Source: Streptomyces sp. ICC1 (lineage in GTDB: Bacteria; Actinomycetota; Actinomycetes; Streptomycetales; Streptomycetaceae). From it: 64,000 bases of DNA. Location: the NCBI RefSeq assembly GCF_003287935.1, contig NZ_CP030287.1:4368267-4432266 (forward strand), read 5' to 3'. Shown here in pieces: positions 41,710 to 49,501 of this stretch (positions within the stretch are counted from its first letter, which is position 1; each line of letters starts with the position of its first letter). Made by a program: the position numbers and the translations under genes. Below the pieces are notes generated by a model, which saw only the letters and a list, made by a program, of their open reading frames with translations, was not told where the DNA came from and made no database searches.

Positions 41710-42525
41710 TCAGTCCCGGGCGCGGGACCGGTCGTAGGCCAGGGCGCCCGCGCCGTGTGCGACCAGCAGGGTCCCCGCGGCCAGCCAGCCCGCGTCCCGG
41801 CGGCGGGCCGCCCACATCATCAGGGGTGCGCCGACGGCCACTTGCGCCCCGCCCAGCAGCCGCGCCCCGGGGCCCCGCCGCCACGGCCCGAGGAGGCCGT
41901 CCTCGACGACGGCGAGTTCCGCCCGTACCGCGTCGCGCCAGCCCGACCACTCCACCCGCTCGGCCCCCGGCGCGACCCGGGCCGCCTCCCGGAGCCGGTC
42001 GGCCGGTTCCCCCGGAGCCAGGCCGGCGGGCAGCACGAGGCCCGCGCGGGAAAGCAGCGCGATGAGGCCGAGCAGCCGGGCGTCGCCGTCCGCGGCCTCG
42101 TCGGGCCGGGTGAGGTGCTCCAACTCCTCCAGGTCCAGTACGGGGTCCAGCCCGAGCCGCGCCGCCAGCACCCGCATGGCGTCGGGGTCCGGCTCGCCGT
42201 ACGGCCGGCCCGTCGCGTCCCAGGCGTAGGCCGCTGACCGGCGGAAACCCGAGGCCAGCACGAAGCCGGTCCGGCCGTCCTCCCACCACAGGCCGAGCAC
42301 CGGCCAGCCGGAGCTCAGCGCGACCGCCGAGCCCCATCCCGCCAGCACCTCGGCCACGGACTCCTCGCCGTCGAGCCAGGGCTTGCCCTCGGGGACCAGC
42401 GCGCTCCACCCGCCGGCCGGGGCGAGCAGCAGGCGCTCGCGCAGGATGTGCGCGGCGGGGCGGGCGGCGAGGGGCTCGGCGCGGCAGAGGAGCAGTCCGC
42501 CCGCGGTGGTCCGGGAGATCGACAT
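41710..42525 (-). CDS. Hypothetical protein with possible C-terminal membrane segment
   Basis: About 271 residues from ATG 42525 (ATG 42531 possible). The opening MSISRTTAGGLLLCRAEPL and the middle VLGLWWEDGRTGFVLASGFR and LDLEELEHLTRPDEAA segments are consistent with a soluble protein. The end (GARLLGGAQVAVGAPLMMWAARRRDAGWLAAGTLLVAHGAGAL) contains two moderately hydrophobic stretches. No known family recognised. It is divergent from the DUF4097/PadR operon, and its upstream region holds the operator-like sequences at 42583-42637. Confidence 0.75.
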   Translation of the reverse strand: MSISRTTAGGLLLCRAEPLAARPAAHILRERLLLAPAGGWSALVPEGKPWLDGEESVAEVLAGWGSAVALSSGWPVLGLWWEDGRTGFVLASGFRRSAAYAWDATGRPYGEPDPDAMRVLAARLGLDPVLDLEELEHLTRPDEAADGDARLLGLIALLSRAGLVLPAGLAPGEPADRLREAARVAPGAERVEWSGWRDAVRAELAVVEDGLLGPWRRGPGARLLGGAQVAVGAPLMMWAARRRDAGWLAAGTLLVAHGAGALAYDRSRARD

Positions 42526-42582
42526 GTCCACACGCTAAGCCAAACCGCCCCAAACCGAGGATTTCGGATCTTCCCGACGTGC

Positions 42583-42637
42583 TTGACTTCCTCCAACCGC
42601 GATATATCGTGTTAGCCAGAAGACGCGATATGTTGCG
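42583..42637 (+). promoter_or_regulatory. Promoter and operator of the DUF4097-PadR operon
   Basis: TTGACT (42583-42588) and TATCGT (42605-42610, 16-bp spacer) form a reasonable -35/-10 pair. The palindrome CGATATATCG (42600-42609) overlaps the -10, and a related element CGCGATATGTTGCG lies at 42624-42637. Such AT-centred CGATAT sites fit autoregulation by the PadR protein encoded in the operon. The match is by inspection only. Confidence 0.6.
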
Positions 42638-42684
42638 TGCGTCGAGCCCCAGTCCGTGCACGTACGCCGAGGAGGAGCAGCACC

Positions 42685-43629
42685 ATGGCAGAGGCAGAGC
42701 AGAAGACGTGGTCGGTCGCCGAACCGCAGAAGCTCACCTTCGAGGAGCCGCTGACCGAGGTCCGCGTCCGCGTGGTCGGCGGCACGGTCAATGTCGTCGC
42801 CGCCGACGAGGGCCCGGCCCGCCTGGAAGTGGCCGAGATCGACGGGCCGCCCCTGTATGTGGTGCAAGAGGGCGGCACCCTCACCGTCTCCTACGAGGAC
42901 CTCCCGTGGAACGGCGCGCAGGGGTTCAAGAAGTGGTTCGAGGGCAAGCCCTGGAAGGCCTGGTCCGCCTCCGACTCGGGCCGCAAGGCCTGGGAGCGCA
43001 GCGCGACCGTGACCCTGACGGTCCCGGCCGCCGCCCACGTGCGGCTGGCCACCGTCAGCGCCACCGTCTTCGTCTCCGGCGTCGACGGCGGCACCGACGT
43101 CCAGGGGGTCTCCGGAGACGCCACGCTCGTCGGCCTGTCCGGCCGGATCAAGGCGCACACCGTCTCCGGCAGCGTCGAGGCCCAGTCCGTGACCGGCGAG
43201 CTCGGCTTCCACTCCGTCTCCGGCGGACTGACCGTCGTCGACGGCGCGGGCGGCAGCGTACGGGCCGACTCGGTCAGCGGCGACATGCTCATCGACCTGG
43301 CGCTCGACGACCGGTCGCCGTCGCACCCGGTCGAGATCTTCCTCAACTCCGTCTCGGGGGAGGTCGCCATCCGCCTCCCGCACCCGGCGGACGCCCGGGT
43401 CGAGGCCAACACCGCCACCGGCGGCGTCTCCAACGCCTTCGAGGATCTGCGCGTCTCCGGCCAACTGGGCGCCAAGCGGATCACCGGCACCCTGGGCGCG
43501 GGCACCGGTAGCCTGCGCGCCACCACCGTCTCCGGATCCATCGCGCTGCTGCGCCGCCCGGCGGCCTCCTCCCCGACCGACCCGACCGGCCCGGCCACCC
43601 CGATCGCGCTCGACAAGAAGGTGCTCTGA
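42685..43629 (+). CDS. DUF4097 adhesin-like beta-repeat protein
   Basis: 314 residues. ATG 42685 follows GAGGAGGAG. After an N-terminal region (about 1-105), a long right-handed beta-repeat follows with many GVSGDATLVGLSGRIK-type units, about 12-20 residues each with VSG turns, typical of DUF4097. It lacks a signal peptide, so it is cytoplasmic or exported atypically. One base separates its stop from the PadR gene, so the pair is an operon; DUF4097 proteins are often paired with PadR regulators. Confidence 0.9.
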   Translation: MAEAEQKTWSVAEPQKLTFEEPLTEVRVRVVGGTVNVVAADEGPARLEVAEIDGPPLYVVQEGGTLTVSYEDLPWNGAQGFKKWFEGKPWKAWSASDSGRKAWERSATVTLTVPAAAHVRLATVSATVFVSGVDGGTDVQGVSGDATLVGLSGRIKAHTVSGSVEAQSVTGELGFHSVSGGLTVVDGAGGSVRADSVSGDMLIDLALDDRSPSHPVEIFLNSVSGEVAIRLPHPADARVEANTATGGVSNAFEDLRVSGQLGAKRITGTLGAGTGSLRATTVSGSIALLRRPAASSPTDPTGPATPIALDKKVL

Positions 43630-43630
43630 C

Positions 43631-44554
43631 ATGCCGCCCGTCTTCGCCCACGGCCGCCTCCGCCTCTACCTCCTCAAGCTGCTCGACGAGGCCCCGCGCC
43701 ACGGGTACGAGGTGATCCGGCTGCTCGAGGAGCGCTTCGAGGGGCTGTACGCGCCCTCCGCGGGCACGGTGTACCCGCGGCTGGCCAAGCTGGAGGCCGA
43801 AGGCCTGGTCACGCATGCCACCGAGGGCGGACGCAAGGTGTACTCGATCAACGAGGCGGGCCGTGCCGAACTGGCCGACCGCGGCGGTGAGCTGGCCGAT
43901 CTCGAACTGGAGATCCGCGACTCCGTCTCCGAGCTGGCGGCCGAGATCCGCGCCGACGTGAGCGGTGCGGCGGGCGAGCTGCGGCGCGAGCTGCGGGCCG
44001 CGGCCAGCGCCTCGGCCACGCAGGTGGAGGACGAGTCCTGGAAGGCGGCCAAGGAGGAGCTCCGCAAGGCGAGGGCGGAGTGGAAGGAGCAGGCGCGCCG
44101 GGCGAAGGACGAGAGCCGCCGGGCCCGCGAGGAGGCCCAGACGGCCCGCCGCCAGGCCAAGGAGGCGCAGGAGCGCGCCCGCGAGGAGGTCCAGCGGATC
44201 GCGAGCCAGCTGCAGGAGCAGTTCGCGAAGTCGGGCGGAGTCCTGGGCAACCTGGCCGGAGCCTGGCTGGGCAGCTCCACCCCGGCCGCGCCGTCGCCCC
44301 CGTCCGCGCCGACCGCCGCGGACACGGCGGCCCCTTCGGCCGCGCCGGCCTCCGCCTCCGCGGACTGGGCGCGGGACGTGTCGACGACGGGGGACCCGGC
44401 CCGCGACCTGGACCGGCTGCTGGACCGCTTCCGCGACGACATCCGCGACGTGGCCCGCGACCGGGGCGTCAGCGACGGCCAGCTGTCGCAGGCCCGTACC
44501 CACCTGGCGGAGGCGGCCGCCCGCATCGCCTCGGCCCTCGGCCCGCAGGCCTAG
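43631..44554 (+). CDS. PadR family transcriptional regulator with long coiled-coil C-terminus
   Basis: 307 residues, much longer than a minimal PadR (about 110). The winged helix domain (about 8-85) reads LRLYLLKLLDEAPRHGYEVI and GTVYPRLAKLEAEGLV. A long Arg/Glu/Ala-rich coiled coil (about 100-200, KARAEWKEQARRAKDESRR and similar) follows, then an Ala/Pro/Ser linker and a helical C-terminal domain (DLDRLLDRFRDDIRDVARD). Probably represses its own operon through the sites upstream of DUF4097. Confidence 0.92.
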   Translation: MPPVFAHGRLRLYLLKLLDEAPRHGYEVIRLLEERFEGLYAPSAGTVYPRLAKLEAEGLVTHATEGGRKVYSINEAGRAELADRGGELADLELEIRDSVSELAAEIRADVSGAAGELRRELRAAASASATQVEDESWKAAKEELRKARAEWKEQARRAKDESRRAREEAQTARRQAKEAQERAREEVQRIASQLQEQFAKSGGVLGNLAGAWLGSSTPAAPSPPSAPTAADTAAPSAAPASASADWARDVSTTGDPARDLDRLLDRFRDDIRDVARDRGVSDGQLSQARTHLAEAAARIASALGPQA

Positions 44555-44580
44555 GCCTTCGCTTTCGGCTCTAGGGGCGC

Positions 44581-44605
44581 CCGGCCGGCCCGTGTGGCCG
44601 GCCGG
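44581..44605. terminator. Convergent hairpin terminator
   Basis: CCGGCCGGCC (44581-44590) pairs with GGCCGGCCGG (44596-44605) around a 5-nt loop, between the convergent PadR and ALF-repeat genes. Each arm is itself palindromic. Confidence 0.65.
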
Positions 44606-44617
44606 TGTGTGGTCGGG

Positions 44618-45778
44618 TCAGCGCGCGGAGGCGGCGCGGCGCATCCGCGAGGCGAGCAGGAGACCTGCCCCGGCGACGAGTGCGGTGCCCGCACCACCCG
44701 CGATCAGAGCGGAGTCACCGGCGCCGGTGGAGGCGAGGGAGGAACCGCTGCCGCCCTGAGGGGTGACAGCGGAATTCCCGGTGCTGCTCCCGGAGCCGGA
44801 GCCGGAGCCGGAGTTGTCCTGCTCCGGCTTCTCCTGCTGCTCCTTTTCCTGCTGTTCCTTCTCCTTCTCCTGCTGGGCCTTCTTGTCCTTGGCGCGCGCC
44901 TCGTGCTGGCCCGTCTTCAGGAACTCGCTGCGGTCGGCGGCGGTACCCGCCAGCGCCGCGCGGCCGGCCTTGACCAGTTCCGGGCCCCCGCCGTCGATGA
45001 TCTTCGCGATCGCGACACGGTTGTCCTGGTCGCGCAGTTCGTACTGGGTCACCTGGAGGAAGTGGCGCAGCTCGGCCGGGGTCGCGGAACCGTTCAGGAG
45101 CTTGCCGATCGCCTCGCTCAGGAGGGGGCCGTCCCAGCCTTCGTCGATGCGGGCGAGCTCGACGCGGTCGTCGGAGGCCTGCGCGAGGTACTGCCCCGTC
45201 TTCAGGAAGGCGATGCGGTCGGCGGGAGTGCCCTTCAGGGCCTCCTTGCCCGCCTCCTTCACCGCGGAGCCACCGGTACCGATCAGCCGGGAGATGTCGA
45301 CCTTGTTGTCGTCGTCGCGCAGCTCGTGCTGGGTGACCTCGTAGAAGTGGCGCAGCTCCGCCAAGGTCGCGTCGGCCCGGAAGATGTCCTTGATCCCCTT
45401 TATCAGACCGGGACCGGCGTCGTTCGCCAGCCGGGCGATCAGCACCCGGTAGTCGTCGCGGCGGATGGTGTGCTGGCCGGTCTCGATGAACTTGCGCATG
45501 GCCGCGGGGCCGTCGGCGATGGCCTTGAGGCCGGCTTCCTTCATGTACGCGCTGGCCATCGGGTCGGCGATGATCGCGAGGATGGCTTTGCGGTCCTGCT
45601 CGGCCTGGTCCTTGCCGGGCTCGTCCTGGCCGGGCTGGTCGGCCGGGGCCTGGTCGGGTGCGGTCGGAGCGGCGGGGGCCCCGGCCTCCTGGCCCGTGGC
45701 GAAGGCCGGGGAGGACAGGAGCACGGCCGGAGCCAGAGCGGCAGCGGCGACCGCCGCGGCGATGCGGGACAACTTCAC
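44618..45778 (-). CDS. ALF-repeat surface protein with LAxTG sortase signal
   Basis: About 386 residues from GTG 45778, eight bases after AGGGGG. A signal peptide (SRIAAAVAAAALAPAVLLSS) is followed by at least four ALF-type repeats (short helical units such as RVLIARLANDAGPGLIKGI and FLKTGQ), a charged coiled region (KAQQEKEKEQQEKEQQEK), a Ser/Gly linker, then the sorting signal LASTG, a hydrophobic helix and a basic tail (RMRRAASAR). Class E sortases in Streptomyces recognise LAxTG, so wall anchoring is likely. ALF repeats have no assigned function. Confidence 0.9.
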   Translation of the reverse strand: MKLSRIAAAVAAAALAPAVLLSSPAFATGQEAGAPAAPTAPDQAPADQPGQDEPGKDQAEQDRKAILAIIADPMASAYMKEAGLKAIADGPAAMRKFIETGQHTIRRDDYRVLIARLANDAGPGLIKGIKDIFRADATLAELRHFYEVTQHELRDDDNKVDISRLIGTGGSAVKEAGKEALKGTPADRIAFLKTGQYLAQASDDRVELARIDEGWDGPLLSEAIGKLLNGSATPAELRHFLQVTQYELRDQDNRVAIAKIIDGGGPELVKAGRAALAGTAADRSEFLKTGQHEARAKDKKAQQEKEKEQQEKEQQEKPEQDNSGSGSGSGSSTGNSAVTPQGGSGSSLASTGAGDSALIAGGAGTALVAGAGLLLASRMRRAASAR

Positions 45779-45880
45779 AGACAAAACCCCCTGGAGAACG
45801 TTCTTTCGCAGCACGAGACTCGCGGGCCGTGCCGATGGTTGTACGGGACACCGAAAGAACGCGGGGAGTTTCGTCGCGTC

Positions 45881-46393
45881 TCAGGCCGCCAGGGCGGCCT
45901 CGGCTCCCGCGTAGGTGATCCCGTGGTCCGTGAGGACCTCAGCGGGCGTACCGGGGCGGGAGAGGAGGGAGAGGAGCAGGTGGAGCGTGGAGATGTGCCG
46001 GTCCTTGCGGCCCAGGGCGATGCGCAGCGACTGCTCCAGGACCTTCTTCGCGCCCGGAGTGAAGCGGGTGCGGCCGCGGCGTTCGCGGGCGGCGGGGGCC
46101 GAGAGCGCGCCTTCGCCGTGGGTCTCCTCGATGCGGGCGACGATCGCGGTGAGGTCGATGCCGAGGCCGGCCAGCGCCTCCTCGTCCGCCTTGGACATGC
46201 CGCCCCGGCGGCGGGCCGCCGCGAGGTCGGCGGCGATCGCGTTCCGGTCTGCGTCCAGGGGGTCCAGGACGCCCGTCGACAGCAGGGAGAGAAGCAGGTG
46301 CTCCTCGGTGACGGCCGCGGCCCCGGACCGCTCGGCCTCGGTGACCGCGCCCGTCACGGCGGACCGGGCATCCTGGGTGAAGCGTTCGAACAT
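45881..46393 (-). CDS. Clp N-terminal domain protein without ATPase domain
   Basis: 170 residues: MFERFTQDARSAVTGAVTEA, then EEHLLLSLLS, and a second repeat HISTLHLLLSLLSRPG. Two Clp R-domain repeats of the kind found at the N-terminus of ClpC/ClpA, but with no AAA module, so it may be an adaptor or decoy for Clp substrate entry. It is coupled to the HTH gene upstream (TGATG overlap at 46393-46395), and probably controlled by the palindromes at 46604-46652. The similar ClpS/McsB-like adaptors suggest protein quality control. Confidence 0.88.
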   Translation of the reverse strand: MFERFTQDARSAVTGAVTEAERSGAAAVTEEHLLLSLLSTGVLDPLDADRNAIAADLAAARRRGGMSKADEEALAGLGIDLTAIVARIEETHGEGALSAPAARERRGRTRFTPGAKKVLEQSLRIALGRKDRHISTLHLLLSLLSRPGTPAEVLTDHGITYAGAEAALAA

Positions 46394-46602
46394 CAGAGCC
46401 TCCCGTGCTTCTTGTGTACGGCCTGCCGGCTGACGCCCAGCTCGGCCGCGATGTCCTGCCAGGACCAGCCCTGCGCGCGGGCCCCGCGCACCTGTACGGC
46501 CTCCAGCTGCTCCAGCAGCCTGCGCAGGGCGGCCACGGCGCGCAGGCCCACTCGCGGGTCGCGGTCGCCGGCCCGTGCGGCGAGATCGGTAGCTTCCGTC
46601 AT
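46393..46602 (-). CDS. Small HTH protein, probably expressed from a leaderless mRNA
   Basis: 69 residues from ATG 46602. The C-terminal helix-turn-helix reads WQDIAAELGVSRQAVHKKHG; the rest is helical and Arg-rich. A promoter on the minus strand (TTGACA, 17-bp spacer, TACATT) places transcription start at or one base before the ATG, so no Shine-Dalgarno exists. The TGTCAA-N6-TTGACA palindromes overlapping the promoter are its likely autoregulatory operator. It should regulate the coupled Clp-domain gene too. Confidence 0.82.
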   Translation of the reverse strand: MTEATDLAARAGDRDPRVGLRAVAALRRLLEQLEAVQVRGARAQGWSWQDIAAELGVSRQAVHKKHGRL

Positions 46603-46603
46603 G

Positions 46604-46652
46604 CATGTCAATGTAGGTTGACAACGGGAGGGTGTCAACCCACATTGACATG
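46604..46652 (-). promoter_or_regulatory. Promoter with duplicated TGTCAA-N6-TTGACA operator
   Basis: Two palindromes, TGTCAA-N6-TTGACA at 46607-46623 region and at 46633-46650, are themselves arranged as a larger inverted repeat (46604-46623 against 46633-46652, 19 of 20 bases matching). On the minus strand TTGACA (46633-46638) and TACATT (46610-46615) with a 17-bp spacer give a near-consensus promoter for the HTH-Clp operon. A repressor on the palindromes would cover both -35 and -10. Confidence 0.8.
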
Positions 46653-46677
46653 CCGCGGCGGTCGCCGCGCGCGGGGG

Positions 46678-47640
46678 CTACATCGTGAGGACGATCTTGC
46701 CGAACAGGTCCCCGGACTCCAGCTTCTCGAAGCCCTCGCGGGCCCGGTCCAGCGGCAGCGTCTCGTCGATCACCGGGCGGACGCCGGTCGCCGCGCAGAA
46801 GGACAGCAGGTCCTCCAGCTCGTCCTTCGAGCCCATCGTCGAGCCGACCACCTTGAGCTCCAGGAAGAAGATCCGGGTCAGCTCGGCGTGCGCCGGCCGG
46901 TCTCCGCTCGTGGCGCCCGAGATGACCAGGGTGCCGCCGGGGCGCAGGGACTTGACCGAGTGCGACCAGGTGGCGGCGCCGACCGTCTCGATGACGGCGT
47001 CGACCCGGCGGGGGAGCCGTGCGCCGGGCTCGTACGCCTCCTCGGCCCCCAGCTCCACGGCGCGCTTGCGTTTGGCCTCGTCCCGGCTGGTCGCGAAGAC
47101 CCGCAGGCCGGCGGCCTTGCCGAGGACGATGGCGGCGGTGGCGACGCCGCCGCCCGCGCCCTGGACCAGGACCGAGTCACCGGGGCGGACGCCGGCGTTG
47201 GTGAACAGCATCCGGTAGGCGGTCAGCCATGCGGTGGGCAGGCAGGCGGCCTGTTCGAAGGTGAGCTCGGCGGGCTTGCGCAGGACGTTCCAGGCGGGGA
47301 CGGTGACCTGCTCGGCGAAGGTCCCCTGGTAGCGCTCGGTCAGGATCGAGCGGGGCTCGTCGGGACCGACCCCGTGGCCGCTCTGGCCGATGACGGAGTG
47401 CAGGACGACCTCGTTGCCGTCCTGGTCGATCCCGGCCGCGTCGCAGCCGAGGATCATGGGGAGCTTCTCCTCGCCGAGGCCGACTCCGCGCAGCGACCAC
47501 AGGTCGTGGTGGTTGAGGGAGGCGGCCTTGACGTTCACGGTCACCCAGCCGGGGCGGGCCTGCGGGGCGGGGCGGTCGCCCAGCTCAAGGCCTCGGAGCG
47601 GCTGGTCACGGTCGATTCGGGCGGCGTAGGCAGCGAACAT
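46678..47640 (-). CDS. Zinc-independent alcohol dehydrogenase family / quinone oxidoreductase-like enzyme
   Basis: 320 residues from ATG 47640 (the open frame extends to 47763 but without support). The medium-chain dehydrogenase fold has a GroES-like part with NVKAASLNHHDLWSLRGV and ILGCDAAG, and the Rossmann motif VQGAGGGVATAAIVLGKA (about 150-167). Structural-zinc cysteines are absent, as in quinone oxidoreductase/enoyl-reductase-type members. NADPH is the likely cofactor. Substrate unknown. It is downstream of the malic enzyme, separated by a strong terminator. Confidence 0.88.
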   Translation of the reverse strand: MFAAYAARIDRDQPLRGLELGDRPAPQARPGWVTVNVKAASLNHHDLWSLRGVGLGEEKLPMILGCDAAGIDQDGNEVVLHSVIGQSGHGVGPDEPRSILTERYQGTFAEQVTVPAWNVLRKPAELTFEQAACLPTAWLTAYRMLFTNAGVRPGDSVLVQGAGGGVATAAIVLGKAAGLRVFATSRDEAKRKRAVELGAEEAYEPGARLPRRVDAVIETVGAATWSHSVKSLRPGGTLVISGATSGDRPAHAELTRIFFLELKVVGSTMGSKDELEDLLSFCAATGVRPVIDETLPLDRAREGFEKLESGDLFGKIVLTM

Positions 47641-47712
47641 GGCCGCGAGGCTACCGCCCGGTAGCCCGCGGATCCAGGGCAGGCGGGCCGCACGGGCGTC
47701 GGGGCGTACGAA

Positions 47713-47750
47713 AGCAGGGCCCCGCCGAATGGTTTCGGCGGGGCCCTGCT
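47713..47750. terminator. 17-bp terminator hairpin after malic enzyme
   Basis: AGCAGGGCCCCGCCGAA (47713-47729) and its complement (47734-47750) form a perfect stem with a TGGT loop, 22 bp beyond the malic enzyme stop in minus-strand sense. Confidence 0.85.
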
Positions 47751-47771
47751 CCGTATGGCTCAACGTGGCCG

Positions 47772-48974
47772 TCAGGCCAGGCGGGCCACGCCGTCCGCCT
47801 TGGCGGCGGCCGCGACGGCCGCGGTCACGGCCTCCGCGACGCGCGCGTCGAACGGCGAGGGGATCACGTAGTCGGCGGCGAGCTCGTCACCCACGACGCC
47901 GGCGATGGCGTCGGCGGCGGCGATCTTCATGCCCTCGGTGATCCGGGTCGCGCGGACCTTCAGCGCACCGGCGAAGATGCCCGGGAACGCCAGCACGTTG
48001 TTGATCTGGTTCGGGAAGTCCGAACGGCCCGTCGCCACGACCGCCGCGTACTTGTGCGCGACGTCGGGGTGGACCTCCGGGTTCGGGTTGGCCATGGCGA
48101 AGACGAAGCAGTCCTTCGCCATCGTCGCCACCGCGGACTCGGGGACCGTACCGCCGGAGACGCCGATGAAGACGTCCGCGCCCGCGAGCGCGTTCTCCAG
48201 GGAGCCGGTCTGGCCCGTCTTGTTCGTCAGGCCCGCGATCTCCGCCTTGACGTCCGTCAGGTCGGACCGGTCGGCGGAGACGACGCCCTTGCGGTCGGTG
48301 ACGCAGACGTCGCCGATGCCCGCGTCGACCAGGATCTTGGCGATGGCGATGCCCGCCGCGCCCGCGCCCGAGATCACGGCGCGCAGGTCGCCGAGGGTCC
48401 GGCCGGTGAGCTTCGCGGCGTTGCGCATGGCGGCCAGCGTCACGATGGCCGTGCCGTGCTGGTCGTCGTGGAAGATCGGGATGTCCAGGGCTTCCTGGAG
48501 GCGGCGCTCGATCTCGAAGCAGCGCGGCGCCGAGATGTCCTCCAGGTTCACCCCGCCGAAGGACGGCGCGAGGCGGATCACGGTCTCGATGATCTCGTCC
48601 GTGTCCTTGGTGGCGAGCGCGATCGGAACCGCGTCCACACCACCGAACTGCTTGAAGAGAATGGCCTTGCCCTCCATCACGGGGAGGGAGGCTTCCGGCC
48701 CGATGTCACCGAGTCCGAGCACGGCCGTACCGTCGGTGACGACGGCGACCACGTTGGACTTCCAGGTGTATTCGTTCACCAGGTCGGGCTGCTCGGCAAT
48801 GGCGCTGCAGACCTTCGCAACGCCGGGCGTGTACGCCAGGGACAGGTCGTCCTTGTTGTGGACCGGCACGGTGGCCACGATGGCCATCTTGCCGCCCCGG
48901 TGCAGCGCGAACACCGCATCCGGGTTGTTGTCCGTCACGCTGTCGCTGCGAGGATTGACGATCTCCGCTGCCAC
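47772..48974 (-). CDS. NAD(P)-dependent malic enzyme
   Basis: 400 residues, the short bacterial malic enzyme type, converting malate to pyruvate, CO2 and NAD(P)H. Features in order: SLAYTPGVAKVC with the catalytic tyrosine (about 48), VVTDGTAVLGLGDIGP, KAILFKQFGGVDAVP with catalytic lysine (about 105), FEIERRL...FHDDQHGTAIV for metal binding, Rossmann ISGAGAAGIAIAKIL, and FAMANPNPEV, GRSDFPNQINNVLAFPG. No C-terminal phosphotransacetylase domain, unlike MaeB. Start GTG 48974 follows AAGGGG. A 527-bp gap separates it from the divergent amino-acid transporter operon. Confidence 0.95.
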   Translation of the reverse strand: MAAEIVNPRSDSVTDNNPDAVFALHRGGKMAIVATVPVHNKDDLSLAYTPGVAKVCSAIAEQPDLVNEYTWKSNVVAVVTDGTAVLGLGDIGPEASLPVMEGKAILFKQFGGVDAVPIALATKDTDEIIETVIRLAPSFGGVNLEDISAPRCFEIERRLQEALDIPIFHDDQHGTAIVTLAAMRNAAKLTGRTLGDLRAVISGAGAAGIAIAKILVDAGIGDVCVTDRKGVVSADRSDLTDVKAEIAGLTNKTGQTGSLENALAGADVFIGVSGGTVPESAVATMAKDCFVFAMANPNPEVHPDVAHKYAAVVATGRSDFPNQINNVLAFPGIFAGALKVRATRITEGMKIAAADAIAGVVGDELAADYVIPSPFDARVAEAVTAAVAAAAKADGVARLA

Positions 48975-49501
48975 TGTGTTGACCCCTTAAGTCTTTGAAT
49001 CGTTGAGGGTGACCACTCCTGGTTAAGGGGTGGGCGGGCACCGCGTCCGTCCGCCGCGTCGACGGTTTGGCCCGTCGCCGCGAAGGGGGAGGTTCGTACG
49101 CGCGGGCGCGCCGCACGCGCGCCCTGAGCCCCGGATGAGGGGTGTAAGGATCTGTTCTACCCGAAGAACACTCACCCAGACGAGTCGATTCCCCCTCGAC
49201 CATAGGTCGGATGCCCTGGTTTTGGCGAAAAGTCCAAACCTTGCCGTCCAACAGGCGAGACGTGCCGCAAAAACTGCGGCGAAAAGCCCTGGTCACAGCG
49301 TTTAATCCGGTCCGGAGGGCCCTACTCCGCAGGGCTGTTGGGCGCCGGGGGGTGTCCGTTATCCGATTTTGACCTGACGGGCACCCTGAATGTCTCAGTC
49401 CGAATGGCAAGATGCCGTAATCACACAAGGTCGCGACACTCGATGGTGCGTGCCCGACCTCTCTCGGATGCGTTTTTCCCCACTGCCGGAGGAACCAGCT
49501 C
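48975..49501. other. Divergent intergenic region between malic enzyme and amino-acid ABC operon
   Basis: No convincing gene. An imperfect inverted repeat AGCCCT...AGGGCT spans 49285-49336. TTTGACCTGACGG near 49367 and several AT-rich patches (TTTTGGCGAAAAG near 49220, TTTTTCC near 49470) are candidate promoter elements. GGAGGAACC before ATG 49502 is the transporter's ribosome-binding site. The long leader may hold a regulatory RNA, but no known riboswitch was recognised. Confidence 0.6.

Noticed and set aside
46604..46652. Intrinsic terminator at the 20-bp inverted repeat
   Set aside because: The repeat contains a consensus-like promoter and smaller palindromes and lies upstream of the HTH start, so an operator is the better reading.
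48975..49501. Riboswitch or T-box in the long leader of the amino-acid transporter
   Set aside because: No specifier loop, antiterminator or known aptamer core was recognised. Only a weak inverted repeat is visible.
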